From assembly GCA_009914555.1 (NCBI GenBank), contig WNDY01000043.1:1-38727 (forward strand): a stretch of DNA of 38,727 nt, given 5' to 3'. Shown in pieces: positions 7,410-16,563 of the stretch. Under the pieces are notes generated by a model that was not told where the DNA came from, made no database searches, and saw only the letters and a list, made by a program, of their open reading frames with translations. Every line of letters starts with the position of its first letter. Position 1 is the stretch's first letter. The position numbers and the translations under genes were made by a program. The DNA is from Xylophilus sp. (GTDB lineage: Bacteria; Pseudomonadota; Gammaproteobacteria; Burkholderiales; Burkholderiaceae_C).

Positions 7410-8846
7410 TCAGTTCTCCTTGGGCTCTTCCTTGCGCTCGGTCTGCGTCTTGCTGGCGACGACCGGACGGCCCTTGAGCTGGTTGAGCGCCTGCTGGAGC
7501 TGGAAGTCGTTGTCGGCGCCGAACTCCGGCAGCTTGCGCTCCGACGTGGACTTCTTCGCTTCTTCCTCCAGGCGCTGGCGCGCTTCCTCGCGGGCTTTCT
7601 CGCGGGCAGCGTCCTTCTGCTCCTCGCCCTGGCCGCTCGCCAGGTGCTTCTCCAGATCCGCCTCGCGGGTGCGCAGCGCCGAAAAGATGTTGCCTTCGGC
7701 GGTCTCGTCGATCATGACGTCGGGCACGATGCCTTTGGCCTGGATCGAGCGGCCGCTCGGCGTGTAGTAGCGCGCCGTGGTGAGCTTGAGGCCGGTGTCG
7801 GGGCCGAGCGGCAGCACGGTCTGCACCGAGCCCTTGCCGAAGGTCTGGCTGCCCAGGATGGTGGCGCGCTTGTGGTCCTGCAGGGCGCCGGCCACGATCT
7901 CGCTGGCCGAAGCCGAGCCTTCGTTGACCAGCACCACCAGTGGCACCGTCTTGAGCGCGGCCGGCAGGCGCTTCAACGGATCGCCGGCGCCGCGGCGCTG
8001 GTAGAACTCCGGTGCCGCCTTGTAGGTGAACTTGCTCTCGGCGATCTGGCCGTTGGTCGAGACCACGGTCACGTCGCTCGGCAGGAAGGCGGACGAGACG
8101 GCGACGGCTGCGTCCAGCAGGCCGCCCGGATCGTTGCGCAGGTCGAGCACCAAGCCCTTGATCTGCGGGTCCTGCTTGTACAGTTCCTCGAGCTTGTGAG
8201 CGAAGTCGTCGACCGTGCGCTCCTGGAACTGCGACAGGCGCAGCCAGGCGTAGCCGGGCTCGATGATCTTGCCGCGCACCGACTGCGTGCGGATCTCCTC
8301 GCGCGTGACCGTCGAGGGAAAGCTGCGGTTCTCGTCCTTGCGGAAGATCGTCAGCGTGACCTTGGTGTTGGGTTCGCCGCGCATGCGCTTCACCGCTTCG
8401 CTCAGCGCCAGGCCCTTGACGGCGGTGTCGTCGATCTTGGTGATCAGGTCGCCCGGCTTCAGGCCCGCGCGGAAGGCGGGCGAGCCTTCGATCGGGGAGA
8501 CGATCTTGATCAGCCCGTCTTCCTGGGTGATCTCGATGCCGACACCGACGAAGCGGCCGGTCGTGCCCTCGCGGAATTCCTTGAAGGACTTCTTGTCGAA
8601 ATACTGCGAATGCGGGTCGAGGCTGGAGACCATGCCCGAGATCGCGTCGGTGATGAGCTTCTTGTCATCGACCGGCTCGACATAGTTGGCCTTGACCATG
8701 CCGAAGACGGCCGAGAGCTGCTGGATCTCTTCCAGCGGCAGCGGGGTGAACGCACCGCGCGCCACCGTCTGGAGCGATACCGTGGTCAGCGCGCCGGCGA
8801 CGACGCCGAGCGACACCCAGCCTGCTATTTTGAGTTTCTGGCCCAT
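7410..8846 (-). CDS. S41-family C-terminal processing peptidase
   Basis: This periplasmic serine protease has 478 residues and cleaves substrates from their C-termini. An N-terminal hydrophobic segment (about 8-28) works as a signal or anchor. A PDZ domain lies at about 95-175 (GVGIEI and FRAGLKPGDLI motifs). The S41 catalytic core carries Ser313 in GSASASEI and Lys338 in TFGKGSVQ, the Ser-Lys pair of CtpA/Prc enzymes. The C-terminal tail (about 400-478) is highly charged and repetitive (Glu/Lys/Arg), as in related enzymes of the order. Upstream lies gpmA on the same strand, 88 bases away. Confidence 0.94.
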   Translation of the reverse strand: MGQKLKIAGWVSLGVVAGALTTVSLQTVARGAFTPLPLEEIQQLSAVFGMVKANYVEPVDDKKLITDAISGMVSSLDPHSQYFDKKSFKEFREGTTGRFVGVGIEITQEDGLIKIVSPIEGSPAFRAGLKPGDLITKIDDTAVKGLALSEAVKRMRGEPNTKVTLTIFRKDENRSFPSTVTREEIRTQSVRGKIIEPGYAWLRLSQFQERTVDDFAHKLEELYKQDPQIKGLVLDLRNDPGGLLDAAVAVSSAFLPSDVTVVSTNGQIAESKFTYKAAPEFYQRRGAGDPLKRLPAALKTVPLVVLVNEGSASASEIVAGALQDHKRATILGSQTFGKGSVQTVLPLGPDTGLKLTTARYYTPSGRSIQAKGIVPDVMIDETAEGNIFSALRTREADLEKHLASGQGEEQKDAAREKAREEARQRLEEEAKKSTSERKLPEFGADNDFQLQQALNQLKGRPVVASKTQTERKEEPKEN

Positions 8847-8934
8847 TCATGCACCTTTGCGGATCAATATACACCTTGGAAGCCGGCCGGCGCCCCGGGT
8901 TCCATGGTCCGGCATGTATTTTGCGACGCTGCGC

Positions 8935-9681
8935 TCAGCCCTGCTTGCCCTGGGCCGCCACGGCGGCGGCGGCCCTGGCGGCAGCTTCGGCGTCGCCGAG
9001 GTAATAGTGGCGGATCGGCCTGAGCTCGGCGTCCAGTTCGTAGACCAGCGGGATGCCATTGGGGATGTTCAGGCCGACGATGTCCGATTCGGAGATATCG
9101 TCGAGGTACTTCACCAGCGCGCGGATCGAGTTGCCGTGGGCGGCGACGATCACGCGGCGGCCCTTGAGGATGGCCGGGGCGATCGATTCGTTCCAGAACG
9201 GCAGCACCCGCGCGACCGTGTCCTTCAGGCACTCGGTACGCGGGAATTCGCCGTCGGCCAGGCCGGCGTAGCGGCGGTCGCCCTTTTCCCAACGCGGATC
9301 GTCGGCGGCGAGCGCCGGCGGCGGTGTGTCGTAGCTGCGGCGCCACACCAGGACCTGGTCGTCGCCGAACTTCTTCGCGGTCTCGGCCTTGTTGAGCCCC
9401 TGGAGCGCACCGTAGTGGCGCTCGTTGAGGCGCCAGCTGTGCACCACCGGCAGCCAGGTGCGGTCCAGCTCGTCGAGTGTGTGCCACAGCGTGCGCGTGG
9501 CGCGCTTGAGCACGCTGGTGTAGGCCAGGTCGAAGTCGTAGCCCTCGGCCTTCAGGAGGCGGCCGGCTTCCTTGGCCTGCTCGACGCCGGTGGACGTCAG
9601 GTCCACATCGGTCCAGCCGGTGAAGCGGTTTTCGAGGTTCCAGGTGGATTCGCCGTGGCGCACGAGAACGAGTTTGTACAT
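8935..9681 (-). CDS. gpmA: 2,3-bisphosphoglycerate-dependent phosphoglycerate mutase
   Basis: This glycolytic enzyme interconverts 3- and 2-phosphoglycerate. The product has 248 residues, the normal GpmA length. The phosphohistidine motif [10 protein letters not shown] puts the catalytic His at residue 9; [14 protein letters not shown], the [12 protein letters not shown] segment and the second histidine region [17 protein letters not shown] are all present. The start at 9681 is the canonical [10 protein letters not shown]; the frame is open further upstream but that sequence is not coding-like. It is divergent from the rhodanese-grxC-secB-gpsA run. Confidence 0.97.
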   Translation of the reverse strand: MYKLVLVRHGESTWNLENRFTGWTDVDLTSTGVEQAKEAGRLLKAEGYDFDLAYTSVLKRATRTLWHTLDELDRTWLPVVHSWRLNERHYGALQGLNKAETAKKFGDDQVLVWRRSYDTPPPALAADDPRWEKGDRRYAGLADGEFPRTECLKDTVARVLPFWNESIAPAILKGRRVIVAAHGNSIRALVKYLDDISESDIVGLNIPNGIPLVYELDAELRPIRHYYLGDAEAAARAAAAVAAQGKQG

Positions 9682-9778
9682 GGTGTCCCCAGAAGACGGT
9701 GGGAGGATCGGAGTCGCAAAGCCCGCCATTCTAGAATTAGCCGGTTGCCCCATCCGAGAACGTTCTTTAAGGACCACC

Positions 9779-10183
9779 GTGAATTTCATTGTCGACAACT
9801 GGCTGCTTTTCTCCGTCGCTATCGTTTCGGGCGGCCTGCTCGTGGCGCCGCTGCTGCGCGGCGGCGGCGCGGGCGCGCTCAGCGCCGCGGGCGCGGTGCA
9901 GCTGATCAACCGCGAGAAGGGCGTGCTGATCGACCTCAGCGAACCCGAGGCCTTCGCCCAGGGCCGTCCGGCCGGCGCGCGCAACCTGCCGCTGGGCCAG
10001 CTCGAAGAACGCCTGCCGGCCGTCGTCAAGAACAAGGCGCTGCCGCTGATCTTCGTGGGCCAGGGCGGCCAGGGCGCCCGTGCCAGGGCCATCGCGCAGA
10101 AGCTGGGCTACGAGAAGGCCCAAGTCCTCGGCGGCGGGCTGAAATCGTGGAAAGACGCTAATCTGCCGGTCGACAGGAACTGA
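9779..10183 (+). CDS. membrane-anchored rhodanese-like protein, no catalytic Cys (YibN-like)
   Basis: This 134-residue protein has an N-terminal membrane segment (about 6-26) and one rhodanese domain (about 36-130). The active-site loop reads [16 protein letters not shown] with no Cys, so sulfur transfer is unlikely. E. coli YibN occupies the same place before grxC and secB. The start is GTG at 9779 with AAGGA upstream; it gives [10 protein letters not shown], the usual beginning of this family. It lies 24 bases before grxC, so the four genes to gpsA probably form a conserved cluster. The role may be binding or scaffolding at the inner membrane. Confidence 0.85.
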   Translation: MNFIVDNWLLFSVAIVSGGLLVAPLLRGGGAGALSAAGAVQLINREKGVLIDLSEPEAFAQGRPAGARNLPLGQLEERLPAVVKNKALPLIFVGQGGQGARARAIAQKLGYEKAQVLGGGLKSWKDANLPVDRN

Positions 10184-10207
10184 AAACGCAAGGAAGCCCT
10201 TTTCCCC

Positions 10208-10471
10208 ATGACCCAGCACGTCAAGATGTACACCACGGCCGTCTGCCCCTTCTGCATCCGGGCCAAGCAGATCCTCAAGTCCAAGGGCGTCGAGGCGATC
10301 GAGGAGATCCGCGTCGATGCCAACCCCGAGGAGCGCAGCCGCATGATGGAGATCACCGGCCGCCGCACGGTGCCGCAGATCTTCATCGGCGACACCCATG
10401 TGGGCGGCTGCGACGACCTGGTCGCCCTCGACGGCCGGGGCGCTCTGGTGCCCCTGCTGCCGGGGGCCTGA
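10208..10471 (+). CDS. grxC: glutaredoxin 3
   Basis: This 87-residue dithiol glutaredoxin carries the redox motif CPFC (Cys13 and Cys16) after KMYTTAV, the conserved cis-Pro segment TVPQIFIGD and the glutathione-binding GGCDDL. It reduces disulfides and glutathione adducts in the cytoplasm. Its position between the membrane rhodanese and secB matches the conserved proteobacterial order. A terminator follows before secB. Confidence 0.95.
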   Translation: MTQHVKMYTTAVCPFCIRAKQILKSKGVEAIEEIRVDANPEERSRMMEITGRRTVPQIFIGDTHVGGCDDLVALDGRGALVPLLPGA

Positions 10472-10518
10472 GCGGCGTCCGGCGCTGCCACGGGCGGCGT
10501 GCATAATGCGCGCACGCG

Positions 10519-10559
10519 GGCCCGCTGCAGGAGCAGAAGTCTCTTGCAGCGGGCCTTTT
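10519..10559 (+). terminator. rho-independent terminator between grxC and secB
   Basis: The stem GGCCCGCTGCA (10519-10529) pairs perfectly with TGCAGCGGGCC (10545-10555) across a 15-base loop and is followed by TTTTC. It suggests that secB has its own promoter or depends on read-through. Confidence 0.8.
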
Positions 10560-10603
10560 CCATTGGGTGAACAGACCTGTTTCCTTCTCCGATCGTTACT
10601 TCC

Positions 10604-11071
10604 ATGGCCGACCAACAGCAGCAAGAACCCGTCTTCCAGATCCAGCGCGTCTATCTGAAGGACCTGTCGCTCGAGCAACCCAATTCGCCTGCCATCCTGC
10701 TCGAACAGGAGCAGCCGACCGTCGACATCCAGCTCGGCGTGGAAGCCCAGCCGGTGGCCGAGGGCATCTTCGAGATCGCGGTGACCGCCACGGTGCAGAC
10801 CAAGATCAAGGACAAGACCGTGTTCCTGGTCGAGGCCAAACAGGCCGGCATCTTCGAGATCCGCAACGTGCCCGAGGAACAGCTGGGGCCCATCCTCGGC
10901 ATCGTCGCGCCGCAGATCGTCTACCCCTACCTGCGCGGCAACGTGGCCGACATCATCAACCGCGGCGGCTTCCCGCCGGTGCACTTGGCCGAGATCAACT
11001 TCCAGGCCATGTACGAACAGCAGCAGGCCGCTGCCGCCGGCAACGGCGGCGCGCCGGCCGTCACGCAGTAA
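10604..11071 (+). CDS. secB: SecB protein-export chaperone
   Basis: This cytoplasmic tetrameric chaperone keeps precursor proteins unfolded and delivers them to SecA. The product has 155 residues and shows the family pattern: [19 protein letters not shown] near the start, the beta-strand region with [25 protein letters not shown], and the SecA-contacting late segment [19 protein letters not shown]. The start follows the terminator by about 45 bases. It is followed 22 bases later by gpsA, as in many proteobacteria. Confidence 0.97.
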   Translation: MADQQQQEPVFQIQRVYLKDLSLEQPNSPAILLEQEQPTVDIQLGVEAQPVAEGIFEIAVTATVQTKIKDKTVFLVEAKQAGIFEIRNVPEEQLGPILGIVAPQIVYPYLRGNVADIINRGGFPPVHLAEINFQAMYEQQQAAAAGNGGAPAVTQ

Positions 11072-11093
11072 CCGCGCCGCCGCGGCAGTGCCG

Positions 11094-12107
11094 ATGCGGA
11101 TCGTCGTGCTGGGGGCGGGCGCCTTCGGCACCGCACTGGCCCTGAGCGCCGCGCAGCGGACCGATGCGCGGCATGAGGTCGTGCTCTGGGCGCGCGATAC
11201 CGCCCAGGCGGCGGCCTTGCGCGCCGCCCGTACCAATGCCCGGTACCTGCCGGGCTTTTCCTTTCCCGATGCCCTGACCGTGGCCGACGGCCCGCCCGGC
11301 GCCGCGGTGCGCGGTGCCGGCCTGGTCATCGTGGCAACGCCGGTCGCCGGCCTGCGGCCGACGCTGGAGCAGTTGCGCGACACGGCTTCGGCGCCGGTCG
11401 CCTGGCTCTGCAAGGGCTTCGAACCCGCGCAGGCCGGGCAGATGGCCGGCCTGCTGCCGCACGAGGTGGCGGCGGCGGTCGCGCCGCGCCTCCAGACCGG
11501 GGCGCTCAGCGGCCCGAGCTTCGCCCAGGAGGTGGCCCAGGGCCGCCCCAGCGCCTTGGTGGCCGCCAGCGTCCATGCGTCCGTGCGTGATGCGCTGGCC
11601 GCGGCGCTGCACGGGCCTGCGCTGCGCGTCTATGCCAACGACGACATTGCCGGCGTCGAGGTCGGCGGTGCGGTCAAGAACGTGCTCGCAATCGCGGCGG
11701 GCCTCTGCGACGGATTGCAGCTGGGCCTCAACGCCCGCGCGGCGCTGCTCACGCGCGGCCTGGCCGAGATGAGCCGGCTGGGTCTGGCGCTCGGCGCGCG
11801 CACCGAGACCTTCATGGGCCTGTCGGGCCTGGGCGACCTGGTGCTCACGGCCACCGGCGACCTCAGCCGCAACCGCAAGGTCGGCCTGCTGCTGGCCGAG
11901 GGCCGCACCTTGCAGCAGGCGGTGGATTCGCTCGGCCACGTGGCCGAGGGCGTGTACTGCGCGCGCACCGTGGTGCAGCGCGCCGCGGCGCTCGGCGTGG
12001 AGATGCCGATCGCCCAGGCCGTGGTCGCGCTGCTCGACGGTGCCATCGCGCCGGCCGAGGCGGTGGCCCAGCTCATGGGCCGCGACGCGCGCGACGAAGG
12101 CGTCTGA
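11094..12107 (+). CDS. gpsA: NAD(P)-dependent glycerol-3-phosphate dehydrogenase
   Basis: GpsA reduces dihydroxyacetone phosphate to glycerol 3-phosphate for phospholipid synthesis. The 337-residue product has the Rossmann motif [10 protein letters not shown] at the N-terminus, the [11 protein letters not shown] loop, the catalytic Lys region [14 protein letters not shown], and the C-terminal [19 protein letters not shown] motif. The ATG at 11094 gives the normal MRIVVLGAG start; a GTG two codons earlier is possible. The ribosome site is weak, which fits translation coupled to secB. Confidence 0.96.
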   Translation: MRIVVLGAGAFGTALALSAAQRTDARHEVVLWARDTAQAAALRAARTNARYLPGFSFPDALTVADGPPGAAVRGAGLVIVATPVAGLRPTLEQLRDTASAPVAWLCKGFEPAQAGQMAGLLPHEVAAAVAPRLQTGALSGPSFAQEVAQGRPSALVAASVHASVRDALAAALHGPALRVYANDDIAGVEVGGAVKNVLAIAAGLCDGLQLGLNARAALLTRGLAEMSRLGLALGARTETFMGLSGLGDLVLTATGDLSRNRKVGLLLAEGRTLQQAVDSLGHVAEGVYCARTVVQRAAALGVEMPIAQAVVALLDGAIAPAEAVAQLMGRDARDEGV

Positions 12108-12132
12108 CCGGGGGCGCCGCCAGCGTCGGCGG

Positions 12133-12152
12133 CCCTGCCCGGACAGGGTTTT
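12133..12152 (+). terminator. weak terminator-like hairpin after gpsA
   Basis: CCCTG (12133-12137) pairs with CAGGG (12144-12148) and is followed by TTTT. The stem is only 5 bp, and a GC-rich inverted repeat lies just upstream, so this is a modest candidate for the end of the gpsA transcript. Confidence 0.4.
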
Positions 12153-12200
12153 GGCAAGCCGGTATCCTGTGCCGGGCATTTACTTCGCCGATACGAAAAA

Positions 12201-12974
12201 ATGATGACAGCAGCCCCTGTCGGCCTCGCGCCAACCTTCCATGCGCCGCGTCCCGGTGCCGTCGCGCTCCCCGGCGAGGACGACGCGCCCGCCGTGTCCG
12301 CCCTCGGCCTGCGCCGCGTGGCCCTGTTTGCCGACCTCTCCGACCCGCAGCTGGCCAGCGTTGCGCGGCTGTGCGCCTGGCGGCATGTCGAGGCCGGGCA
12401 GACGATCGACCGCTGCGCCACCGGCGCCGTCGTCGCCGTCGTCCAGGGCCGGGTGCGCATCTCCACCGTAGGCGCCCATGGGCGGGAGCTGGCCCTGGCC
12501 GACCATGCGGCCGGCAGCTGCTTCGGCGTCGTCCATCTTTTCGACCGGGCGCCGGTGACGCTGTCGGCCGTGGCCCTCGAATCCGGCCTGCTGGCCCGGA
12601 TCCCGCACGCGGACTTCCTGGCGCTGCTGCGCGCGGAGCCGCGCGTGGCCGAGCGCGTGGTGCGCGAGATGGGCGCTGTCGTGCAGCGCATGGCGCGCCG
12701 GGTGATCGACCTGGGCACGCTCGGCATGGCGAGCCGCCTGCATACCCGCCTCCTGGCCCTGGCACAGGCGGCTGGCATCGAGGGCAACCAGGCCATACTC
12801 TCCCCTGCACCGCGCCATGCCGACCTGGCCAGCACCGTGGCCACGACGCGCGAGGAGATCACGCGCGAACTCTCGCGGCTCACCCGCGAAGGCCTGCTGG
12901 CCAAGGAAGGCCGCACGCTGGTGCTGCGCGACGTGGCGGCGCTGCGCGCCCGGGTCGCAGCGGCCCGCCACTGA
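12201..12974 (+). CDS. Crp/Fnr-family transcriptional regulator
   Basis: This 257-residue regulator has a cyclic-nucleotide-binding-type beta-roll (about 40-155), a dimerisation helix (about 160-185) and a C-terminal winged helix (about 190-250) with the recognition helix TVATTREEITRELSRLTREG. The N-terminal Cys cluster of FNR iron-sulfur proteins is absent, so oxygen sensing through 4Fe-4S is unlikely. The effector is unknown. It converges on the rhodanese gene at 13002. Two adjacent ATG codons (12201 and 12204) could each serve as start. Confidence 0.88.
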   Translation: MMTAAPVGLAPTFHAPRPGAVALPGEDDAPAVSALGLRRVALFADLSDPQLASVARLCAWRHVEAGQTIDRCATGAVVAVVQGRVRISTVGAHGRELALADHAAGSCFGVVHLFDRAPVTLSAVALESGLLARIPHADFLALLRAEPRVAERVVREMGAVVQRMARRVIDLGTLGMASRLHTRLLALAQAAGIEGNQAILSPAPRHADLASTVATTREEITRELSRLTREGLLAKEGRTLVLRDVAALRARVAAARH

Positions 12975-13001
12975 CCGCTTCGGCGGATCGGGGCGCGGTT
13001 C

Positions 13002-14597
13002 TCAGGCCGCGGCGGGCAGGCGGAACACCGCCAGCTCGTCGGGCTGGCACTGGCCGATCAGGCCGGTCTCCCAGGCGAGGTAGGCGCGCGCCGCGTCGAG
13101 GTTGCCGTCGTGGCGGTCGTGCACGAAGAGCAGGTAGTCGATCGCATCGGCGTCGGCCGGCAGCTGCGGCGTGGCTTCGGTCGGCAGGCCTGCCTGCTGC
13201 CAGGCGGCCTGGGTGGTCCAGGCGATGTCGGCATGGCCGGCCTCGCGCAGGTCCTGCGCGGCGAGCGCGGCGGTGCCGGCGTCCTCGGCGATCAGCACGA
13301 TGGCCGCGGCGCCCTGCGGCACGGCGGCCGTGATGCGCGGGCGGATGCTCCAGGCCACGCCGGCACCGTGGCCTGCGCGGTAGGCGCGGCTGCCGCGCAG
13401 GTCGATCCAGGCCGTGCCGGCGCGGGCGTGGCGTGCGGCCACGGCGGCGGCGTCCAGCAAAGGAATGGGGTATGTGCTGCTACCGACCAGCTGCTGCGCG
13501 CTGCTGGGCCGTGCAGGGGGGTGTATTCTGGCGGCAATGCCGCCTTCGACCGTCGCTGCCTCGAAGCCGAGCTGGCGCAGCCAGCTGGCCGCCACCGGCG
13601 CGCGCACCGCCTCGTCGTCGAGCAGCAGCAGCCGGCTGTTGCGCACGCCGACCGACAGGTCGGTCGACTGGACCAGCTGGCCGCCGGGCACCTGCACCGC
13701 GCCGGGCAGCGAGCCGGCGGCGAATTCCTCGGCGCTGCGCACGTCGATCAGGTAGGTGGTGCGCACAGCGTCGTCGAGCCAGTCCTGGGCCTGGGCAGCG
13801 CTCAGCACCGGGGCGCCGTGCCTGGCGGCCAGGCGGGCGGCGCGCTCGCGCAGCAGCGGCAGGGCGTCGGCGGCGGGCCGTGGCGGCACGGGCTCGGCGC
13901 TGCCGTAGCGCAGCTCGTAGCCGGCCAGCTTCCAGCCCTGGGTGCCGTTTTCCAGAGCGACGACCGGGTTGGGAAGGCCGAGGTTGCGCAGGGTCTGCGC
14001 GCCGACGATGCTGCGGGTGCGGCCGGCGCAGTGCACGACGACCGGCGTGGTCGCGTCCGGCAGCAGTGCGGCCAGGCGCAGCGCGAGTTCGCCGTTGGGC
14101 AGCGGCAGGGCGCCGGGCACGGTCTGGCGGCGGTACTCCTCGGGTGTGCGGCCGTCCACCAGCAGCAGCGGCTCGCCGGCGGCCTGGCGGCGGGCCAGTT
14201 CCTGCGCCGGGATGCGCGGCGTGTGGAAGACCTGTTCGACCAGTTCGCCGAAGGTCTTGGAGGGCACGTTGACGCCGCGGAACAGCACGCAGCCGGCCTC
14301 GGCCCAGCCCTGGGCGCCGCCCTGCAGCAGGTACAGGTCGTCGTAGCCGAGCGCGGCCAGCCGTGCGGCCGCCCGCTGGTCCAGGCCGTCGCCCGCGTCG
14401 CTGTAGACCACGGTGCGCACGCTGCGGCGCGGCAGCAGGCGCGGCGCCAGCTTTTCGAGCTGGCTGTAGGGCAGGTTGACGGCGAAGAAGGGATGGCCTT
14501 CGCCGAACTGGCCGGCCTCGCGCACGTCGATCAGGGCGATCTCGGCGCCGTCGGCGAGCCAGGCGCGCAGGCTGCGCGCGTCGATGGAAGCGGTCAT
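13002..14597 (-). CDS. four-domain rhodanese-like sulfurtransferase
   Basis: The 531-residue product holds four rhodanese-like domains in series (about 5-105, 125-232, 265-357 and 375-470) plus a C-terminal tail. Only domain 2 has the catalytic Cys, Cys190 in VVVHCAGRTRSIVG. In domains 1, 3 and 4 the loop position is held by acidic or small residues (SDAGDG, LDDEAV, AEDAGT). A single active centre with three structural or docking domains is expected. It is the last gene of the sulfur locus, 37 bases after the lyase gene, and should accept sulfane sulfur or persulfides released by that pathway. The ATG at 14597 lacks a clear ribosome site. The linker between domains 3 and 4 uses rarer codons than its surroundings. 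Confidence 0.88.
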   Translation of the reverse strand: MTASIDARSLRAWLADGAEIALIDVREAGQFGEGHPFFAVNLPYSQLEKLAPRLLPRRSVRTVVYSDAGDGLDQRAAARLAALGYDDLYLLQGGAQGWAEAGCVLFRGVNVPSKTFGELVEQVFHTPRIPAQELARRQAAGEPLLLVDGRTPEEYRRQTVPGALPLPNGELALRLAALLPDATTPVVVHCAGRTRSIVGAQTLRNLGLPNPVVALENGTQGWKLAGYELRYGSAEPVPPRPAADALPLLRERAARLAARHGAPVLSAAQAQDWLDDAVRTTYLIDVRSAEEFAAGSLPGAVQVPGGQLVQSTDLSVGVRNSRLLLLDDEAVRAPVAASWLRQLGFEAATVEGGIAARIHPPARPSSAQQLVGSSTYPIPLLDAAAVAARHARAGTAWIDLRGSRAYRAGHGAGVAWSIRPRITAAVPQGAAAIVLIAEDAGTAALAAQDLREAGHADIAWTTQAAWQQAGLPTEATPQLPADADAIDYLLFVHDRHDGNLDAARAYLAWETGLIGQCQPDELAVFRLPAAA

Positions 14598-14634
14598 GGA
14601 GGGGTGAGTTGCTGGTGGGGGTGGGAAAAGAGGT

Positions 14635-15825
14635 TCAGCGGCCCGCGGCCGCACGGTCGAAGCCGCGGGCCAGGTCGGCGATCAGGTCGGCCGGGTCTTC
14701 GAGCCCGACGTGCAGGCGCACCAGCGGCGCGCGGCTGCCAGCCCAGGCCGAATGGCCGGCCAGGCGCTCGGGCGCGGTCAGCAGGGCCAGGCTCTCGTAG
14801 CTGCCCCACGAGGCGCCGATGGCGAACAGCTCCAGCGCGTCGACGAGGGCGGTGGCGCGGGCGAAGTCCTCGTCGGCCAGCGCGAACGACAGCAGGCCGT
14901 TGGCGCCGCGGAAGTCGCGCTTCCACAGCGCATGGCCGGGATCCTCGGGCAGCGCGGGGTAGTAGACGCGGGCGACCTCGGGGCGGCCTTGCAGGAAGCG
15001 GGCGACCTCCAAGGCGTTGCGCTGGTGGCGCTCCAGCCGCACGCCCAGCGTGCGGATGCCGCGCAAGGCCAGGGCGGCCTCGTCGGCGCCGACGGTCAGG
15101 CCCAGCGCTTCCTGCGCGGACACGAGCTGCGCGGCGACATGGTCGTTGCCGGCCACGACCACGCCCTGCATCAGGTCGGCATGGCCGCCGATGTACTTGG
15201 TGGCCGCCTGCAGCGAGATGTCGGCGCCGAGCGCGAGCGGCTGGTGCAGGTAGCCGGCGCCCCAGGTGTTGTCGACCGCCACGGCCACGCCGCGGGCGTG
15301 GGCGATGGCACTGAGCGCGGGCAGGTCGAGCACCTCGCCGAGCAGCGAGCTGGGCGATTCGAGGTAGAGCAGCTTCGTCTCGGGCCGGATCAGCGCGGCC
15401 AGGTTCTGCTGCGCCGGCGAGAAGTATTCGACGGCGATGCCCAGGCGCTTCAGCAGCGTCCTGTCGGTGTGGCGCAGCGGCGCGTACACGCCGTCGCTCA
15501 CCAGCGCATGGTCGCCTGCCGAGAGCGTGGCCAGGAACACGTGGGTGATCGCGGCCAGGCCCGAGGGCGAGAGGAAGGCGCGCACGCCGCCTTCCAGCGC
15601 GCGCACCGCTTCCTCCAGCGCGCGGTGCGTGTCGAAGCCGTGGATGCCGTAGGAGGCCACGTCCTCGCCGGCCGCGCGGCGGCGGGCGTAGTCGAAGCGG
15701 GTGGCCATGTCGGCGTAGCGCAGCGTGCTGCCGCGCACGACCGGCACGGGCACCGGGCCCACGCCGCGTTGCAGCGGCGGTGTGCCGGCGTGGGCGAGGC
15801 GGGTGTCGATGTGCTTGTCGGTCAT
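14635..15825 (-). CDS. metC: cystathionine beta-lyase type PLP enzyme
   Basis: This 396-residue member of the Cys/Met-metabolism PLP family cleaves C-S bonds. The PLP lysine is Lys210 (QAATKYIGGHADLM), matching the position in E. coli MetC, with the SGLAAI phosphate-binding turn near 88-93, DNTWGAGY near 185-192 and a SWGSYESL segment near the C-terminus typical of MetC. It could cleave cystathionine, cystine or related thioethers to pyruvate, ammonia and a thiol or persulfide. The context (transporter, dioxygenase, rhodanese) favours a catabolic role over methionine synthesis; that is inference. Two ATACCCCC motifs lie just upstream. Confidence 0.9.
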   Translation of the reverse strand: MTDKHIDTRLAHAGTPPLQRGVGPVPVPVVRGSTLRYADMATRFDYARRRAAGEDVASYGIHGFDTHRALEEAVRALEGGVRAFLSPSGLAAITHVFLATLSAGDHALVSDGVYAPLRHTDRTLLKRLGIAVEYFSPAQQNLAALIRPETKLLYLESPSSLLGEVLDLPALSAIAHARGVAVAVDNTWGAGYLHQPLALGADISLQAATKYIGGHADLMQGVVVAGNDHVAAQLVSAQEALGLTVGADEAALALRGIRTLGVRLERHQRNALEVARFLQGRPEVARVYYPALPEDPGHALWKRDFRGANGLLSFALADEDFARATALVDALELFAIGASWGSYESLALLTAPERLAGHSAWAGSRAPLVRLHVGLEDPADLIADLARGFDRAAAGR

Positions 15826-15873
15826 GGAGGGGGTATGGGGCAGTGGCGATTGTGGTCCAACCGCTGTAAGGTG

Positions 15874-15889
15874 GTCGTGCCGGGGGTAT
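15874..15889 (-). promoter_or_regulatory. 16-bp motif upstream of metC, copy 1
   Basis: Reading toward metC, ATACCCCCGGCACGAC ends 48 bases before the start codon. The same 16 bases occur 52 bases before the LysR gene at 20745. A shorter ATACCCCC also touches the metC start region at 15829-15836. It could be a regulator site or promoter element. Confidence 0.4.
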
Positions 15890-15894
15890 GTCGA

Positions 15895-16521
15895 TCAGCG
15901 GACCGCGGCGTTCCGGCTGGGGCGCATCTGCGTGGCGTTGTAGTTCACCACCTCGCCGGTCGCCAGGTCGTAGCCCACGCGGCCGGTCAGCGTCTCCAGC
16001 GGCTGGCCGTAGAGGTGGAAGTGCAGCGTCGGCTGCGTGCCGTCCACATGGATGCTGTGCACGTCGTCGGGCAGGAAGGCGATCGGCGCGCCGGGGCGCA
16101 CGGTCTGTTCGCGCTCGACCGCCAGCGTGGCATGGCCGGGGCGGCGGCCGTCGTCGGTGCGGCGGTAGATGCGGTTGTGCTCGTCGCCGGACAGCGCCAC
16201 GATCACGGCCCAGGTGTCGTGGTTGTGCGGCACCGTCTTCTTGCCGGGGTTGATCGAATTGAGGTAGAGCGCGATGCCGGCCTCGCCGTCCTGCGGGTTG
16301 AGGCGGTAGCGGGTCGATGCGCCCACGCCGGCGTTCTCGGCCGGCGGCGGGAATTCGCCGGCCGGAAACAGCTCGGGCCGCGCCGCCAGCCGTTCCAGCA
16401 CGGCGGCGACCTGGGCTAGCGTGTCGCGGCTCACGCCGCCGGCATCGAGCAGGCGGCGCACTTCGGCCAGCGCGTTGCCGACGGCGGTGCTGCGCTGGGC
16501 GGGGATCGTGGTAGCGGTCAT
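15895..16521 (-). CDS. cysteine dioxygenase / thiol dioxygenase-like cupin
   Basis: This 208-residue cupin belongs to the thiol dioxygenase group that oxidises cysteine or related thiols to sulfinic acids with non-heme iron. Candidate iron ligands are His99 and His101 (PHNHDTW) and His155 (DDVHSIH), with the spacing expected for CDO enzymes. The HxHxTW form looks closer to bacterial 3-mercaptopropionate-type dioxygenases than to mammalian CDO, so the substrate is open. It sits between the ABC ATPase gene and metC on one strand, 42 bases after the ATPase, which supports a role in breaking down an imported organosulfur compound. Confidence 0.85.
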   Translation of the reverse strand: MTATTIPAQRSTAVGNALAEVRRLLDAGGVSRDTLAQVAAVLERLAARPELFPAGEFPPPAENAGVGASTRYRLNPQDGEAGIALYLNSINPGKKTVPHNHDTWAVIVALSGDEHNRIYRRTDDGRRPGHATLAVEREQTVRPGAPIAFLPDDVHSIHVDGTQPTLHFHLYGQPLETLTGRVGYDLATGEVVNYNATQMRPSRNAAVR

Positions 16522-16563
16522 GGTCGTTTCATCTCTCTCGTGGGGGAAGGAAGGGGGCGTCAG

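Noticed and set aside
7353..9023. 556-codon open frame opposite the processing protease gene
   Set aside because: It is antisense to a clear S41 protease and rich in Arg, Ala, Gly and Val, as expected from GC-rich mirror frames; no recognisable domain.
12201..12974. oxygen-sensing FNR identity for the Crp/Fnr regulator
   Set aside because: The N-terminal cysteine cluster for an iron-sulfur centre is missing.
13110..15314. 734-codon open frame opposite the rhodanese and metC genes
   Set aside because: It lies antisense to two well-supported genes and its product is repetitive and GC-biased without motifs.
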